Positions 9,519 through 18,194 of a stretch of 63,545 bases of DNA are shown one piece after another. The position numbers and the translations under genes were made by a program. How positions within the stretch are numbered: position 1 is the first letter of the stretch; every line of letters starts with the position of its first letter. The notes under the pieces were generated by a model, which worked only from the letters and a program-made list of their open reading frames with translations, was not told where the DNA came from and did no database searches. Origin of the DNA: Bacteroidaceae bacterium (GTDB taxonomy: Bacteria; Bacteroidota; Bacteroidia; Bacteroidales; Barnesiellaceae_A); contig JAGBHF010000006.1 of NCBI GenBank assembly GCA_017935645.1, forward strand, positions 1 to 63,545, written 5' to 3'.

Positions 9519-12452
9519 TTATTTTAAGGGTTTATTATAAGGCTCTACAACCAATTCGTAAGTGTCGTTTTTCAACAGCGACTCGTCAAATTCAATGGTA
9601 ATGCAACGTTTCTCGCCGGGCATGAGTGTGAAGTAGTTGTCGCTCATGATAGCGGGAAGAAGTCGTTCTCTGTCGTGCTTGCGTAGAGCCTGAATATGTA
9701 TGGCAAAAGCTACGTTGGGGGCTGATTGTGGTAACGATACGGTTGCTGTTATTGTGGCGCGTCCCATGTTGCGAGTGAGTCGTGATGTAGTCTTGATGTT
9801 AACGGGTTGCAGATCGTTGAGCGCAGTAAAATCCTTGCGATTGTTTCCTCGCCAATAGTCATTTTCCGAGATTATATTACCATTGCTGTCTCGCAATTTG
9901 AGTCGGATGAAGTGCACGTCCGATAACCCATCGGTGGCGGGTGAGCCTCCCAAAACGTCCATGCTCCACAATGAGTAGCCAAACCACCAGCCCAACTCGA
10001 TGCCCAGCATGCGAACATATCGCCCTTGTACCTCGGGGAATAAATGCTCAAGAGTACCTTCGCAACCTTCGTGGGTCTTGAATACCTCGCGCCATGTTTG
10101 TGCATCGTCCGATACCTGAATCTTATAAGATTTGCCGTAGGCAGCTTCCCAGTTCAGTCGCACTCCGCCTATAGTCTGTACGCTATCCAAATCGATGTAT
10201 ATCCATTCGTTGTCGGCTTTATTCGCAGCCCAACGGGTATTGTCGTCGCCATCGGTAACGAACTCGGGTGCAAATTGTGCCGTTGATGATGCCACGACCT
10301 TCTTGCCAATGGATATAATGGGTCGATTGCGCTCGAAATCAAGAACAAATGCTTGTGTAGTTGTGTTGGAGTATGAGTTGATATTGCCTGTTTTACAATA
10401 CTCTTTAACAGGCTTACCATCCATGTTATATATGGAGGCTTCAACGGATAGATTTTCGTAGTCGCGTGAAGTGGTATTTGCTACTTTGATTTCCTCGGTC
10501 ATCGGATTCCAATATACGTGAAGTGGCTCGCAGGCGCACTTGCAGCCCCAGTATGCGCCGGTAAGGTCATAGTAGTAGTCGTATGTTTGCCATACCATAG
10601 AGGGGTAGGCCGACTGTCCCATCCATGTCATGATGCCCGAAGCGTCGTTCCACATGTGGTCGAGCCAACCTTCATACATGGCTTTGTTGGATACCATATT
10701 GATGAGTTGGGCTTTACGGCAGAAGTCCTCGATGCCTTGTGCTTTGCCGTAACCTTCGTTTATCATCTGTATGTATTGTTGAGGAAGTGCATTTCCTGCA
10801 TTAGAGCCAAAGTAGTGTTTGTTCCACATCTCGTTGATAGGCCACCAATCTTGTTCGTGCATAAACTTCTTGATACTTTCAAATGTGGGTACAACGGCTG
10901 TACCTATCTCGATGCGTAACCCCCAACCGCGTTTGCCATCGCCACCGGATGAGGGGTCGGGATAATCGGTGAAATAATAACGTTGATCGAATGCACCCCA
11001 GAATCCACTGCCGCTGAGTCCGCCCGAGTTGGAGCATGCCTGGAAATACCTGTCGCCACCATCGAATGTGTCAATGTTGGTTTGCATCCATCCGGGCAGT
11101 GGCGCTTCGGGTACAGCTTCATTGTCACCACACCACACGGCTATACACGGATGATTGCGCAACCTTTTTATTTTCTCCATCATGTTGTTGTTGAAAACAT
11201 TTAGGTCGTAGGGTAAGTTCGGGTTGGAGTTAATCCAAAAGTCATCCCATACCATGATGCCGTATTTGTCGCAATATTCATAAAACTCTTCATCGGTAAC
11301 TGAGCCCAACCAATTGCGAATCATGTTGAAGTTCATTTCTTTGTGCAGGCGTATCTTGGTTTCGTACTCTTTGCCACGACAGCGAAGCATGTATTCCGAC
11401 ATGCCCCAGTTGGCACCCTTGATAAATACAGGTACGTCATTGATGTGTATGTGAAATACACCATTGTTCTTGTCGTAGGTATATTTTTTGATACCGAATG
11501 TTATGTTTCGGCTTTCCGATATTTGTCCCGAAGAATCAGATATATCCAATTGGCAAGTGTACAGGTTGGGCTCGCCGTAGCCTGCCGGCCACCACAACAG
11601 TGGGCTGTTGATTATCAATTGTGGAAAATAGCGCTTGTCGAACTTTATCTTTCGAGACTCAAGAGCGTTGAGGGTTACCTCTTGTGTGAACTCGATATTA
11701 CCGGGATTGATTAGGCCTTTAATGGTTATCTTTTCCGATGCGATATTGTTGTTTTTTACATCAAGTTCGACGCTTAGTTCTGCTCGAGCTTTGGTAGGGA
11801 GTTCGCTACGTATCCATGGGTCTATAATGGTAGTGTGACCTGTATTACTGAGCCAAACTTTATCGGTGATACCGCTATTGAGCCCGGGTACATAGGGCAT
11901 CCAATCCCAGCCCCCACTCGATAGGTATGTGGGGCTGCCTTGGTTGGCAAGGGGTGTTGCGGGAATGTGTACTAATACCGCTAATATGTTTTTACCTGAG
12001 GGGTTTAGCTTGTGGGTTATGTCGTATTGTCCTCGTTCCATAAAGCCGTTGAGCGTACCCAATGGTTGCCCGTTCAGGTATATTTCGGCTTTACGGTTTA
12101 CGCCATTGAAGTTAAGCCATATATGTTCTTTGTAGAAGTCCGAAGGTATTGAAAACTCTGTTCTATACCAGAAGCTTCGGTCATATTTTGAGCGGTCTAC
12201 TCGATGAATGTTGTCACCAAAGTTTGGGTCTTCTTCTATACCGGCGTTTACGTACGATGAAAATACAGTGCCCGGAACAATAGCCTCAACGGCCTCTTCG
12301 TGTGTAAATCCCAGGGTAGATAGCTCGGTGATATTGGTTGAGCACTCCGGTATTACAATCCATGATTGAGTGTCGCTATGTAGGTGTTTTACTTGGGCAA
12401 TAGAGAGTATTGCTATGGGTAAAAATGCGAGTAATGCAACGATTTTTTTCAT
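9519..12452 (-). CDS. GH2 exo-beta-D-glucosaminidase-like enzyme with inserted discoidin domain
   Basis: A 977-residue exported glycoside hydrolase of family GH2. Signal peptide residues 1-19. The GH2 sugar-binding domain (about 30-200), Ig-like domain and TIM barrel (about 325-640) resemble CsxA-type exo-glucosaminidases and beta-mannosidases. The proposed acid/base is Glu445 in WCGDNE and the nucleophile Glu515 in RIEIG; their spacing of 70 residues is close to that recalled for CsxA (469/541). Residues about 708-838 form an F5/8 type C (discoidin) module (PEFVTDGDDNTRWAA, GRYVRMLGIELGWWFGYSLW). It is placed inside the Ig-like domain that resumes at HFIRLKLRDSNGNIISENDYW. Likely substrates are terminal beta-glucosamine or beta-mannose residues of host or microbial glycans. 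Confidence 0.85.
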   Translation of the reverse strand: MKKIVALLAFLPIAILSIAQVKHLHSDTQSWIVIPECSTNITELSTLGFTHEEAVEAIVPGTVFSSYVNAGIEEDPNFGDNIHRVDRSKYDRSFWYRTEFSIPSDFYKEHIWLNFNGVNRKAEIYLNGQPLGTLNGFMERGQYDITHKLNPSGKNILAVLVHIPATPLANQGSPTYLSSGGWDWMPYVPGLNSGITDKVWLSNTGHTTIIDPWIRSELPTKARAELSVELDVKNNNIASEKITIKGLINPGNIEFTQEVTLNALESRKIKFDKRYFPQLIINSPLLWWPAGYGEPNLYTCQLDISDSSGQISESRNITFGIKKYTYDKNNGVFHIHINDVPVFIKGANWGMSEYMLRCRGKEYETKIRLHKEMNFNMIRNWLGSVTDEEFYEYCDKYGIMVWDDFWINSNPNLPYDLNVFNNNMMEKIKRLRNHPCIAVWCGDNEAVPEAPLPGWMQTNIDTFDGGDRYFQACSNSGGLSGSGFWGAFDQRYYFTDYPDPSSGGDGKRGWGLRIEIGTAVVPTFESIKKFMHEQDWWPINEMWNKHYFGSNAGNALPQQYIQMINEGYGKAQGIEDFCRKAQLINMVSNKAMYEGWLDHMWNDASGIMTWMGQSAYPSMVWQTYDYYYDLTGAYWGCKCACEPLHVYWNPMTEEIKVANTTSRDYENLSVEASIYNMDGKPVKEYCKTGNINSYSNTTTQAFVLDFERNRPIISIGKKVVASSTAQFAPEFVTDGDDNTRWAANKADNEWIYIDLDSVQTIGGVRLNWEAAYGKSYKIQVSDDAQTWREVFKTHEGCEGTLEHLFPEVQGRYVRMLGIELGWWFGYSLWSMDVLGGSPATDGLSDVHFIRLKLRDSNGNIISENDYWRGNNRKDFTALNDLQPVNIKTTSRLTRNMGRATITATVSLPQSAPNVAFAIHIQALRKHDRERLLPAIMSDNYFTLMPGEKRCITIEFDESLLKNDTYELVVEPYNKPLK

Positions 12453-12770
12453 ATTTGTCTTGTTTTGATAGTAGGTGTGTTGTGAATGGCTTGGTTTACA
12501 ATATGCAAAGTAAATGTCTGTTGCGTTAAATGTAAATGGATATTGTTACAAAGAGTATGGATGATTTTATGTTATGGGGTACTTTTTGTTTGTTATGAGG
12601 GTCTTACGGAGTTTTTGAGGGGTTAATTCAATATCAAAAGGTGGTGTTGGCAATCTATGTACTTGGTGTAAGTAAAAGTTGTTGATAAATCGTGAAAATA
12701 TTGTGCGGTAGGTTTGCGATAGTTTGGTTTTAAAATTGTATCTTTGCCCAAATTCATTACATTTGACGTT
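12453..12770. other. Gene-free gap of 318 bases between divergent genes
   Basis: The gap lies between the GH2 gene (minus) and hpt (plus). Near the GH2 side TTACTTTG on the minus strand (12506-12513) is one base off the -7 consensus. The hpt -7 box is at 12739-12746. I see no RNA gene, hairpin or plausible ORF in the middle. Confidence 0.6.
12739..12746 (+). promoter_or_regulatory. -7 box (TATCTTTG) of hpt
   Basis: TATCTTTG with a TTTG at 12713-12716, 22 bases upstream. The ATG at 12771 follows 24 bases later. This box makes the upstream TTG at 12744 an unlikely start. Confidence 0.65.
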
Positions 12771-13313
12771 ATGGATACAATACAACTGAAAGACCTGAGC
12801 TTTAAACCTTACATCAGTAGTGCCGAGATAGCTACTGCAGTAAAAAATGTGGCAGCTCGCATTAACGAGGATCTTGCCGGCAAGAATCCATTGTTTTTGT
12901 GTGTGCTGAATGGTGCTTTTGTATTCGCCGCCGACTTATTTCGCGAAATAACCATTCCGGGCGCAGAAATAGCCTTTATACGCATGAAGTCGTATATAGG
13001 AACACAATCATCGGGCGAGGTTCAATTGGTATCGGGGTTGACCGAAGACATTTCGGGTCGTACAGTTGTTATAGTAGAAGATATTGTAGATTCGGGCTTT
13101 ACGCTCAAGCAACTCAAGTCTATCTTGCAAGAGTGTAATCCGGCCGAAATTAAGGTGGCTACATTGCTCTTCAAGCCCGAGTCGCTCAAGTGTGATGTTA
13201 CCATTGATTATGTGGCATTGGACATTCCCCCTGCATTTATAGTGGGATATGGCCTCGATTATGATGAATTGGGACGCAACCTCAAGGACATCTATTCGGT
13301 AGTACAAGATTGA
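12771..13313 (+). CDS. hpt: Hypoxanthine phosphoribosyltransferase
   Basis: A 180-residue purine salvage enzyme converting hypoxanthine or guanine plus PRPP to IMP or GMP in the cytosol. The PRPP-binding loop VVIVEDIVDSGFTL is intact. The early LCVLNGAFVFAADLFREI and the VDYVALDIPPAFIVGYGLDYDE-type C-terminal region (seen here as YVALDIPPAFIVGYGLDYDE) are typical. The start is set at the ATG giving MDTIQLKDLSF, because the -7 box overlaps the alternative TTG upstream. It lies 23 bases before adk and probably shares its transcript. Stop TGA. Confidence 0.93.
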   Translation: MDTIQLKDLSFKPYISSAEIATAVKNVAARINEDLAGKNPLFLCVLNGAFVFAADLFREITIPGAEIAFIRMKSYIGTQSSGEVQLVSGLTEDISGRTVVIVEDIVDSGFTLKQLKSILQECNPAEIKVATLLFKPESLKCDVTIDYVALDIPPAFIVGYGLDYDELGRNLKDIYSVVQD

Positions 13314-13336
13314 AAGAAATAAAAAAAATATAAGAT

Positions 13337-13912
13337 ATGAATATAGTAATTTTTGGAGCACCCGGCTCAGGAAAAGGTACACAAAGCGCATTGCTTATTG
13401 AGAAGTATGGCTACTACCATATATCTACCGGTGATGTATTGCGTGCGCAGATAGCGCAAGGTACCGAGTTGGGTAAGATTGCCGATTCGTATATCTCGAA
13501 GGGTCAACTTATCCCCGATGAGTTGATGATTGACATCTTGGATGACGTGTTGGCAGCGCACCCCGAGAGTGCTAAGGGTGTTGTTTTTGATGGTTTCCCC
13601 CGTACCATTCATCAAGCCGAGACATTGGATGCATTGTTGGCCAAACGCAATGGACAGGTAGATATTGTAGTGGGTCTCGAAGTTGAAGAAGAGGAGTTGA
13701 TAGTAAGACTTATCAACCGTGGAAAGACGTCGGGTCGTAGCGATGATAACTTAGAGACTATCAAGAAACGTCTGGATGTATATAACAGCCAAACCAATGT
13801 GTTGCGCGACCATTACAAGGCTCAAGGCAAGTATGAGGCTGTGCATGGCATGGGTAGTATCGAAGATATCTTTGAGAATATCAAGACTCTTATCGAGAAA
13901 CATCGTCGTTAA
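13337..13912 (+). CDS. adk: Adenylate kinase
   Basis: A 191-residue nucleoside monophosphate kinase (ATP + AMP to 2 ADP). The P-loop GAPGSGKGTQ is near the N-terminus, followed by the AMP-binding STGDVLRAQI and the GVVFDGFPRTIHQAE segment. The lid is the short type without zinc cysteines (NRGKTSGRSDDN), as usual in Bacteroidota. It is followed by a terminator hairpin at 13942-13968, so hpt-adk forms a two-gene unit. Confidence 0.96.
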   Translation: MNIVIFGAPGSGKGTQSALLIEKYGYYHISTGDVLRAQIAQGTELGKIADSYISKGQLIPDELMIDILDDVLAAHPESAKGVVFDGFPRTIHQAETLDALLAKRNGQVDIVVGLEVEEEELIVRLINRGKTSGRSDDNLETIKKRLDVYNSQTNVLRDHYKAQGKYEAVHGMGSIEDIFENIKTLIEKHRR

Positions 13913-13941
13913 TTATTCCGCGATAAAGTATAATTGGTTGT

Positions 13942-13968
13942 AGGTAGTGAGTATAGTACTCGCTACCT
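13942..13968 (+). terminator. Terminator hairpin after hpt-adk
   Basis: AGGTAGTGAGTA (13942-13953) pairs with TACTCGCTACCT (13957-13968) around a TAG loop, with one G-T pair. The T-run after it is weak. Confidence 0.65.
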
Positions 13969-14059
13969 GCACTTGTATTGGTTAGTATGCTACACTGCCT
14001 GATGAGGTGGTGTGCGTGGGCTCTTATACTTTGATGGTAACGGCTATGGATTGCACTTG

Positions 14060-14084
14060 GCCACTGTTGTATATATGTAGTGGC
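14060..14084 (-). terminator. Possible terminator after rnc
   Basis: GCCACT at 14060-14065 and AGTGGC at 14079-14084 form a short stem just beyond the rnc stop. Short stem and no T-run, so only a weak call. Confidence 0.4.
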
Positions 14085-14090
14085 TTGTGT

Positions 14091-14888
14091 TTAGGAGTTT
14101 TGCTCGGTTTCGTTGTTTGAGATGTCGTGAAGAAGCTCTTCGGCAAAATTCTTCTGTTTTCTGATAAATCGTATAGCTGCTTGTGCTGCTACTTGTTGAG
14201 CCTCTTTCTTGGTATATCCTCGGCCTTCGCCCAATTGTCGGTTGGCGACTAATACGCGGGCGTGGAATATGGGATTCTTGTGTTCGTCCGATGAGATGTC
14301 GTCGATGTCGAAGGTGTAGGGGATGTGGTGGTGCTGACACCATTCAATCAGTCGTGACTTGAAGTTGACCTCTTGTTGTGCCAACTTTTTAATGTCGATG
14401 TGCTTTAGAATGATTTTTTCCTCGACAATCTTTCGGCACATATCGAAGCCTTGATCGAGGTATATAGCACCTATAAGAGCCTCAAGGGCATTGCCATAGG
14501 TGTTGTTGTTGTGTGATTGCGAGTGGACGGTTATTTGGACAATCTTGTCCAGTCCGAGTTCCAAGGCTACGTGATTGAGTGTTTCGCGTTGGACTATTTT
14601 TGAACGAGTTTTGGATAAGAAGCCCTCGTCTTTGTTGTTGAATGTCTTGTAGATAATGTCCGATGCAATAGCGCTCAAGACAGCATCGCCCAGAAATTCA
14701 AGTCGCTCGTTGTTGCCGCCTTCTTGGTTGTTGCGACCTGCCGAGCGATGTCGACATGCTTGTTGAAAGAGTGTGATATCGTTGGGACAAAATCCCAGCA
14801 TGTCGTAGAAAATACGATAAGGCTCTTGGCGACGTTTCGTCAAGAGCCTTATGCGTTTATAGATAGATTGAAACACGTTATTTCTCAA
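14091..14888 (-). CDS. rnc: Ribonuclease III
   Basis: A 265-residue double-strand-specific endoribonuclease for rRNA processing and mRNA decay. The catalytic signature ERLEFLGDAVLSAIASDIIY is present, as is the second acidic site in YGNALEALIGAIYLDQG. A double-stranded RNA-binding domain occupies about residues 175-250 (GEGRGYTKKEAQQVAAQAAI). The start overlaps the end of fabF by 11 bases, indicating translational coupling in an acpP-fabF-rnc operon. Confidence 0.96.
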   Translation of the reverse strand: MRNNVFQSIYKRIRLLTKRRQEPYRIFYDMLGFCPNDITLFQQACRHRSAGRNNQEGGNNERLEFLGDAVLSAIASDIIYKTFNNKDEGFLSKTRSKIVQRETLNHVALELGLDKIVQITVHSQSHNNNTYGNALEALIGAIYLDQGFDMCRKIVEEKIILKHIDIKKLAQQEVNFKSRLIEWCQHHHIPYTFDIDDISSDEHKNPIFHARVLVANRQLGEGRGYTKKEAQQVAAQAAIRFIRKQKNFAEELLHDISNNETEQNS

Positions 14889-16143
14889 ATTTTTTCAAGA
14901 TAACACATGCGTTGTGACCGCCAAAGCCAAATGTGTTTGACATGGCAACACGTATTTCGCGTTTTTGTGCTTTGTTGAATGTAAAGTTGAGATTGTAGTC
15001 AATCTCGGGATCTTTGTCATCCTCTTCGTGGTTGATAGTAGGCGGAACGATACCGTTTTCCATAGCCTTTATGCAGAGTACTGCTTCGAGAGCACCGGCA
15101 GCACCAAGAAGGTGACCTGTCATAGACTTGGTCGAGCTGATATTGAGTTTATAAGCATGTTCGCCAAATACTTCTTTGATGGCTTTTACCTCCGATATAT
15201 CACCAACAGGGGTAGATGTACCATGAGTGTTTATATAATCAATATCCTCGGGCTTCATCTCGGCGTCTTCGAGAGCGTTGCGCATTACAAGCTTTGCACC
15301 CAAGCCCTCGGGGTGAGTGGCTGTAAGGTGATAAGCATCGGCGGCAAGACCACCACCTGCTATCTCGGCATAAATTCTTGCACCACGAGCCAAGGCATGC
15401 TCCATCTCTTCAAGAATGAGACAGCTACCGCCTTCACCCATTACAAATCCGTCGCGAGAGCCACTGAAGGGACGCGATGCGGTCTGGGGTGAATCGTTAC
15501 GAGTAGAGAGCGCGTGCATCGAGTTGAAGCCTCCTACGCCTGCGGCGTAAATAGCTGCTTCGGCACCACCTGATATGATTACATCGGCTTTACCTAAGCG
15601 AATGTAATTGTAGGCGTCTATCAGAGAGTGGTTGGATGAAGCACATGCCGAAACGGTGCCGAAGTTGGGGCCGTGGAATCCATATATCATAGATATTTGT
15701 CCTGCTGCTATGTCGGCAATCATCTTGGGGATGAAGAATGGACTATAGCGAGGGCCTCTTTCGGGGTGTAATGCGTAGTTGGTAACTTCTTGTTCGAATG
15801 TTCCCAAACCACCAATACCGGCTGCATAAATAACACCGGCACGTTCGCGGTTGATTTTCTCTACATCTATGCCAGAGTCGTCCATAGCCTCTTTAACGGC
15901 TGCGATGGCGTATTGAGCAAAAAGGTCGAGCTTGCGCGCATCCTTGACGTTGTCAAAGTAGTTGAGCGGGTCGAAATTTTTTACCTCGCAGGCAAATTGA
16001 GTCTTGAATTCGCTGGCATCAAAATGAGTAATAGGCCCAGCTCCACTTACTCCATTGATAGCAGCGTTCCATGTATCAGAAACGTTGTTGCCCAATGGCG
16101 TAATTGAACCCAGACCTGTTACGACAACTCTTTTGAGTTCCAT
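14878..16143 (-). CDS. fabF: Beta-ketoacyl-ACP synthase II
   Basis: A 421-residue condensing enzyme elongating acyl chains in type II fatty acid synthesis. The active-site Cys is in VSACASSNHSLI. The two catalytic His are in NTHGTSTPVGD and KSMTGHLLGAAGALE. The length is full for FabF. It lies 3 bases downstream of acpP, its carrier partner, and overlaps rnc. Confidence 0.97.
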   Translation of the reverse strand: MELKRVVVTGLGSITPLGNNVSDTWNAAINGVSGAGPITHFDASEFKTQFACEVKNFDPLNYFDNVKDARKLDLFAQYAIAAVKEAMDDSGIDVEKINRERAGVIYAAGIGGLGTFEQEVTNYALHPERGPRYSPFFIPKMIADIAAGQISMIYGFHGPNFGTVSACASSNHSLIDAYNYIRLGKADVIISGGAEAAIYAAGVGGFNSMHALSTRNDSPQTASRPFSGSRDGFVMGEGGSCLILEEMEHALARGARIYAEIAGGGLAADAYHLTATHPEGLGAKLVMRNALEDAEMKPEDIDYINTHGTSTPVGDISEVKAIKEVFGEHAYKLNISSTKSMTGHLLGAAGALEAVLCIKAMENGIVPPTINHEEDDKDPEIDYNLNFTFNKAQKREIRVAMSNTFGFGGHNACVILKKFEK

Positions 16144-16146
16144 AAA

Positions 16147-16389
16147 TTATTTGTCGGCAAGAGCCTTTTCGATGTGCTCGATAGCTTCGCCTACAGTAGT
16201 AATTTTTTCAGCTTCCTCATCGGGGATTTTGATATCGAATGTATTCTCGAAATCCATAATCATTTCTACTGTATCGAGTGAATCGGCACCCAAATCGTTA
16301 GCGAAGCTAGCTTCGTTTGTAACGGCAGACTCGGGACGACCCAAACGTTCTGCGATGATTGATCTTACTTTTACTGCAACTTCAGACAT
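16147..16389 (-). CDS. acpP: Acyl carrier protein
   Basis: An 80-residue acidic carrier protein. The phosphopantetheine attachment Ser is in the motif [10 protein letters not shown]. It is the first gene of acpP-fabF-rnc. No perfect -7 box is seen upstream; TTTCTTTG near 16440 on the minus strand is only a partial match. Confidence 0.96.
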   Translation of the reverse strand: MSEVAVKVRSIIAERLGRPESAVTNEASFANDLGADSLDTVEMIMDFENTFDIKIPDEEAEKITTVGEAIEHIEKALADK

Positions 16390-16607
16390 AGTTTTTCTTT
16401 TTTAAAATGAATTAATAAGAAGTTTTCTTCAAAAATGCATTGCAAAGAAAATGTATTTTGACGAATAATTTGCTATTTCGTGATAAGAAAATGCTTTTTA
16501 TTGCACAAAGGCATTTGCGTTGTGCATTGTTTTGCAACTAATTTTATTTTTATTCGCTTCTATACAAGATTACTTGCCGACGATATGGCGAGTGATTTGT
16601 ATAGATT

Positions 16608-17324
16608 TTATTGTGCGTTGTAGTTGAGTATATTGGTGGCTGTGTTATCGGCCTTGTCCAATACGACAATGGGTTTTTGGCCGAAGATGTATACCTCCGA
16701 GAGGCTTTCATTGTTGTTGCTTGTGTAATTGACGGTGTAGGCCGATGCAACAACCTCTTCGGGATTTCGTTCATTGAATGCTGTGATAGAGGGTGCTTGA
16801 GCAGCATAACCTTCGAGGGTAAGGGCAAGGGTTTGCTCATAGTCGGCTTGCAAGTTCTCGGCGTCGCGAGTGAAAGAGTAGCTGCGACTGCGGTCGAACT
16901 TGAGGTACTCTTCGTGTGTCGAGGGGAGCTTTTGGGCAGCCTTCAAGTAGCCGTCTATTTTGTTCTTATATTTAATATTGTTGCCATATTGGCGTTTGGC
17001 AGCTTCGTACTTCTTCATGTAGTCTTCGTGGCGAAGGATGTTGGCGCGTTCGTCCTTTTCGCAATCTTCCAATTTTTTCTCCCAAGCGAGTTTTTTCTCC
17101 TCAAGTAGGTCTTGGTACTCTTGAGCCATTGAGTTGGTCAGGAATGCAATGCTGTCGGCTACTGTGATGTCTTGTAGATGTGCGATAGTGATATTTTCCT
17201 TATCGCCGATGTTTGCACCTTCGTATTCGACAAATGCGTCAATGTAGTCTTGTTGAGAGGGTTGTCCTGCGCAAGAGGCGAGGAGTGCTATGCTTGCAAT
17301 AGCGAGAATCTTTTGAATTTTCAT
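16608..17324 (-). CDS. Lipoprotein of unknown function with helical charged middle
   Basis: A 238-residue predicted lipoprotein. Starting at the ATG giving MKIQKILAIASI, a lipobox LLASC places the lipidated Cys at residue 18; an in-frame upstream start would spoil this signal. Residues about 60-130 are rich in Glu, Lys and Ala and look helical or coiled-coil (LLEEKKLAWEKKLEDCEKDE). The C-terminal third is beta-like (EVYIFGQKPIVVLDKADNTA). I do not recognise a family. It has its own -7 box at 17382-17389 and stands alone. Confidence 0.7.
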   Translation of the reverse strand: MKIQKILAIASIALLASCAGQPSQQDYIDAFVEYEGANIGDKENITIAHLQDITVADSIAFLTNSMAQEYQDLLEEKKLAWEKKLEDCEKDERANILRHEDYMKKYEAAKRQYGNNIKYKNKIDGYLKAAQKLPSTHEEYLKFDRSRSYSFTRDAENLQADYEQTLALTLEGYAAQAPSITAFNERNPEEVVASAYTVNYTSNNNESLSEVYIFGQKPIVVLDKADNTATNILNYNAQ

Positions 17325-17381
17325 ATTTTTATCTTTTTTGAGTTTGTTATAGGATATTCGATATACTTCGATTTTGCTTCG

Positions 17382-17389
17382 CAAAACTA
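17382..17389 (-). promoter_or_regulatory. -7 box (TAGTTTTG) of the 16608-17324 lipoprotein
   Basis: TAGTTTTG on the minus strand, 57 bases before the chosen ATG at 17324. It supports that start over the longer reading frame. Confidence 0.55.
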
Positions 17390-17430
17390 CGCTTTTTATT
17401 TGAATTAATAAATAGGTGACAAAAAATTTG

Positions 17431-17438
17431 TAGTTTTG
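17431..17438 (+). promoter_or_regulatory. -7 box (TAGTTTTG) of the HAD-aroB operon
   Basis: TAGTTTTG ends 9 bases before the ATG at 17448. The in-frame TTG at 17436 lies inside the box and is therefore rejected as a start. Confidence 0.55.
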
Positions 17439-17447
17439 CACAAGATT

Positions 17448-18194
17448 ATGTTGAATATAAAAGAAGCCGTAAAAAGATATTTGGAGCGACGCGGACTTGC
17501 ATCGATGGAATGCCGTGCAGCGCTTATAGATATGGATGGTGTGTTGTATGATTCAATGCCTCATCATGCCGAGGCGTGGTATCGAACCATTGCTCCGCTG
17601 GGCATTGCTTGTACCCGAGAGGATTTTTTCTTGCTTGAGGGTAGCACACGCACGCGCACTATCAATATGTTTTTTAACAGAGAGTATGGACATGATGCCC
17701 CCGAGGATATTTCGTTGGCGTTGTATGAGGAGAAGGTGCGCCAGTTTAGGGCTCTTGGTGAGGCGTCACGTATGCCGGCGGCCGACAAGATGATAGCATC
17801 GCTATTGGCGCACGATGTACGCACGGTGTTGGTTACGGGGTCGAGTCAGGGAACATTGCTCGAACTGCTCGATACCGATTATCCGCGAGCGTTCAATATG
17901 CCTTATCGCATAACCGGTGAGGATGTGAAGCATGGCAAGCCCTCGCCCGAGCCTTACTTGATGGGATTGCAACGTGCCGGTGTCGAGTCGCATCAGGCTA
18001 TTGTGATAGAGAATGCCCCCTTGGGGGTTGAGGCCGGTGTGGCTGCCGGAGTCTTTACGGTAGCAGTCAATACAGGCCCTATCCCTGCCCAAGCGTTGTA
18101 TGATGCAGGTGCTGATATTGTGTTTGATTCGATGCCACACTTTGCCGAGCATGTCTATGAATTGATAGAGATAGTCAATACTACCCAATTATGA
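17448..18194 (+). CDS. HAD-superfamily phosphatase, beta-phosphoglucomutase-like
   Basis: A 248-residue haloacid dehalogenase-type hydrolase. Motif I is LIDMDGVLYDSMP with the nucleophile and acid Asp pair. Motif II is VTGSSQGTLLE, motif III is the Lys in HGKPSPEPY, and motif IV is VIENAPLGVEAG. The cap lies between motifs I and II, as in the phosphoglucomutase/phosphatase subgroup. The gene overlaps aroB by ATGA, so the two are translated together. The substrate is unknown; a sugar phosphate is the usual type for the subgroup. Stop TGA. Confidence 0.85.
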   Translation: MLNIKEAVKRYLERRGLASMECRAALIDMDGVLYDSMPHHAEAWYRTIAPLGIACTREDFFLLEGSTRTRTINMFFNREYGHDAPEDISLALYEEKVRQFRALGEASRMPAADKMIASLLAHDVRTVLVTGSSQGTLLELLDTDYPRAFNMPYRITGEDVKHGKPSPEPYLMGLQRAGVESHQAIVIENAPLGVEAGVAAGVFTVAVNTGPIPAQALYDAGADIVFDSMPHFAEHVYELIEIVNTTQL

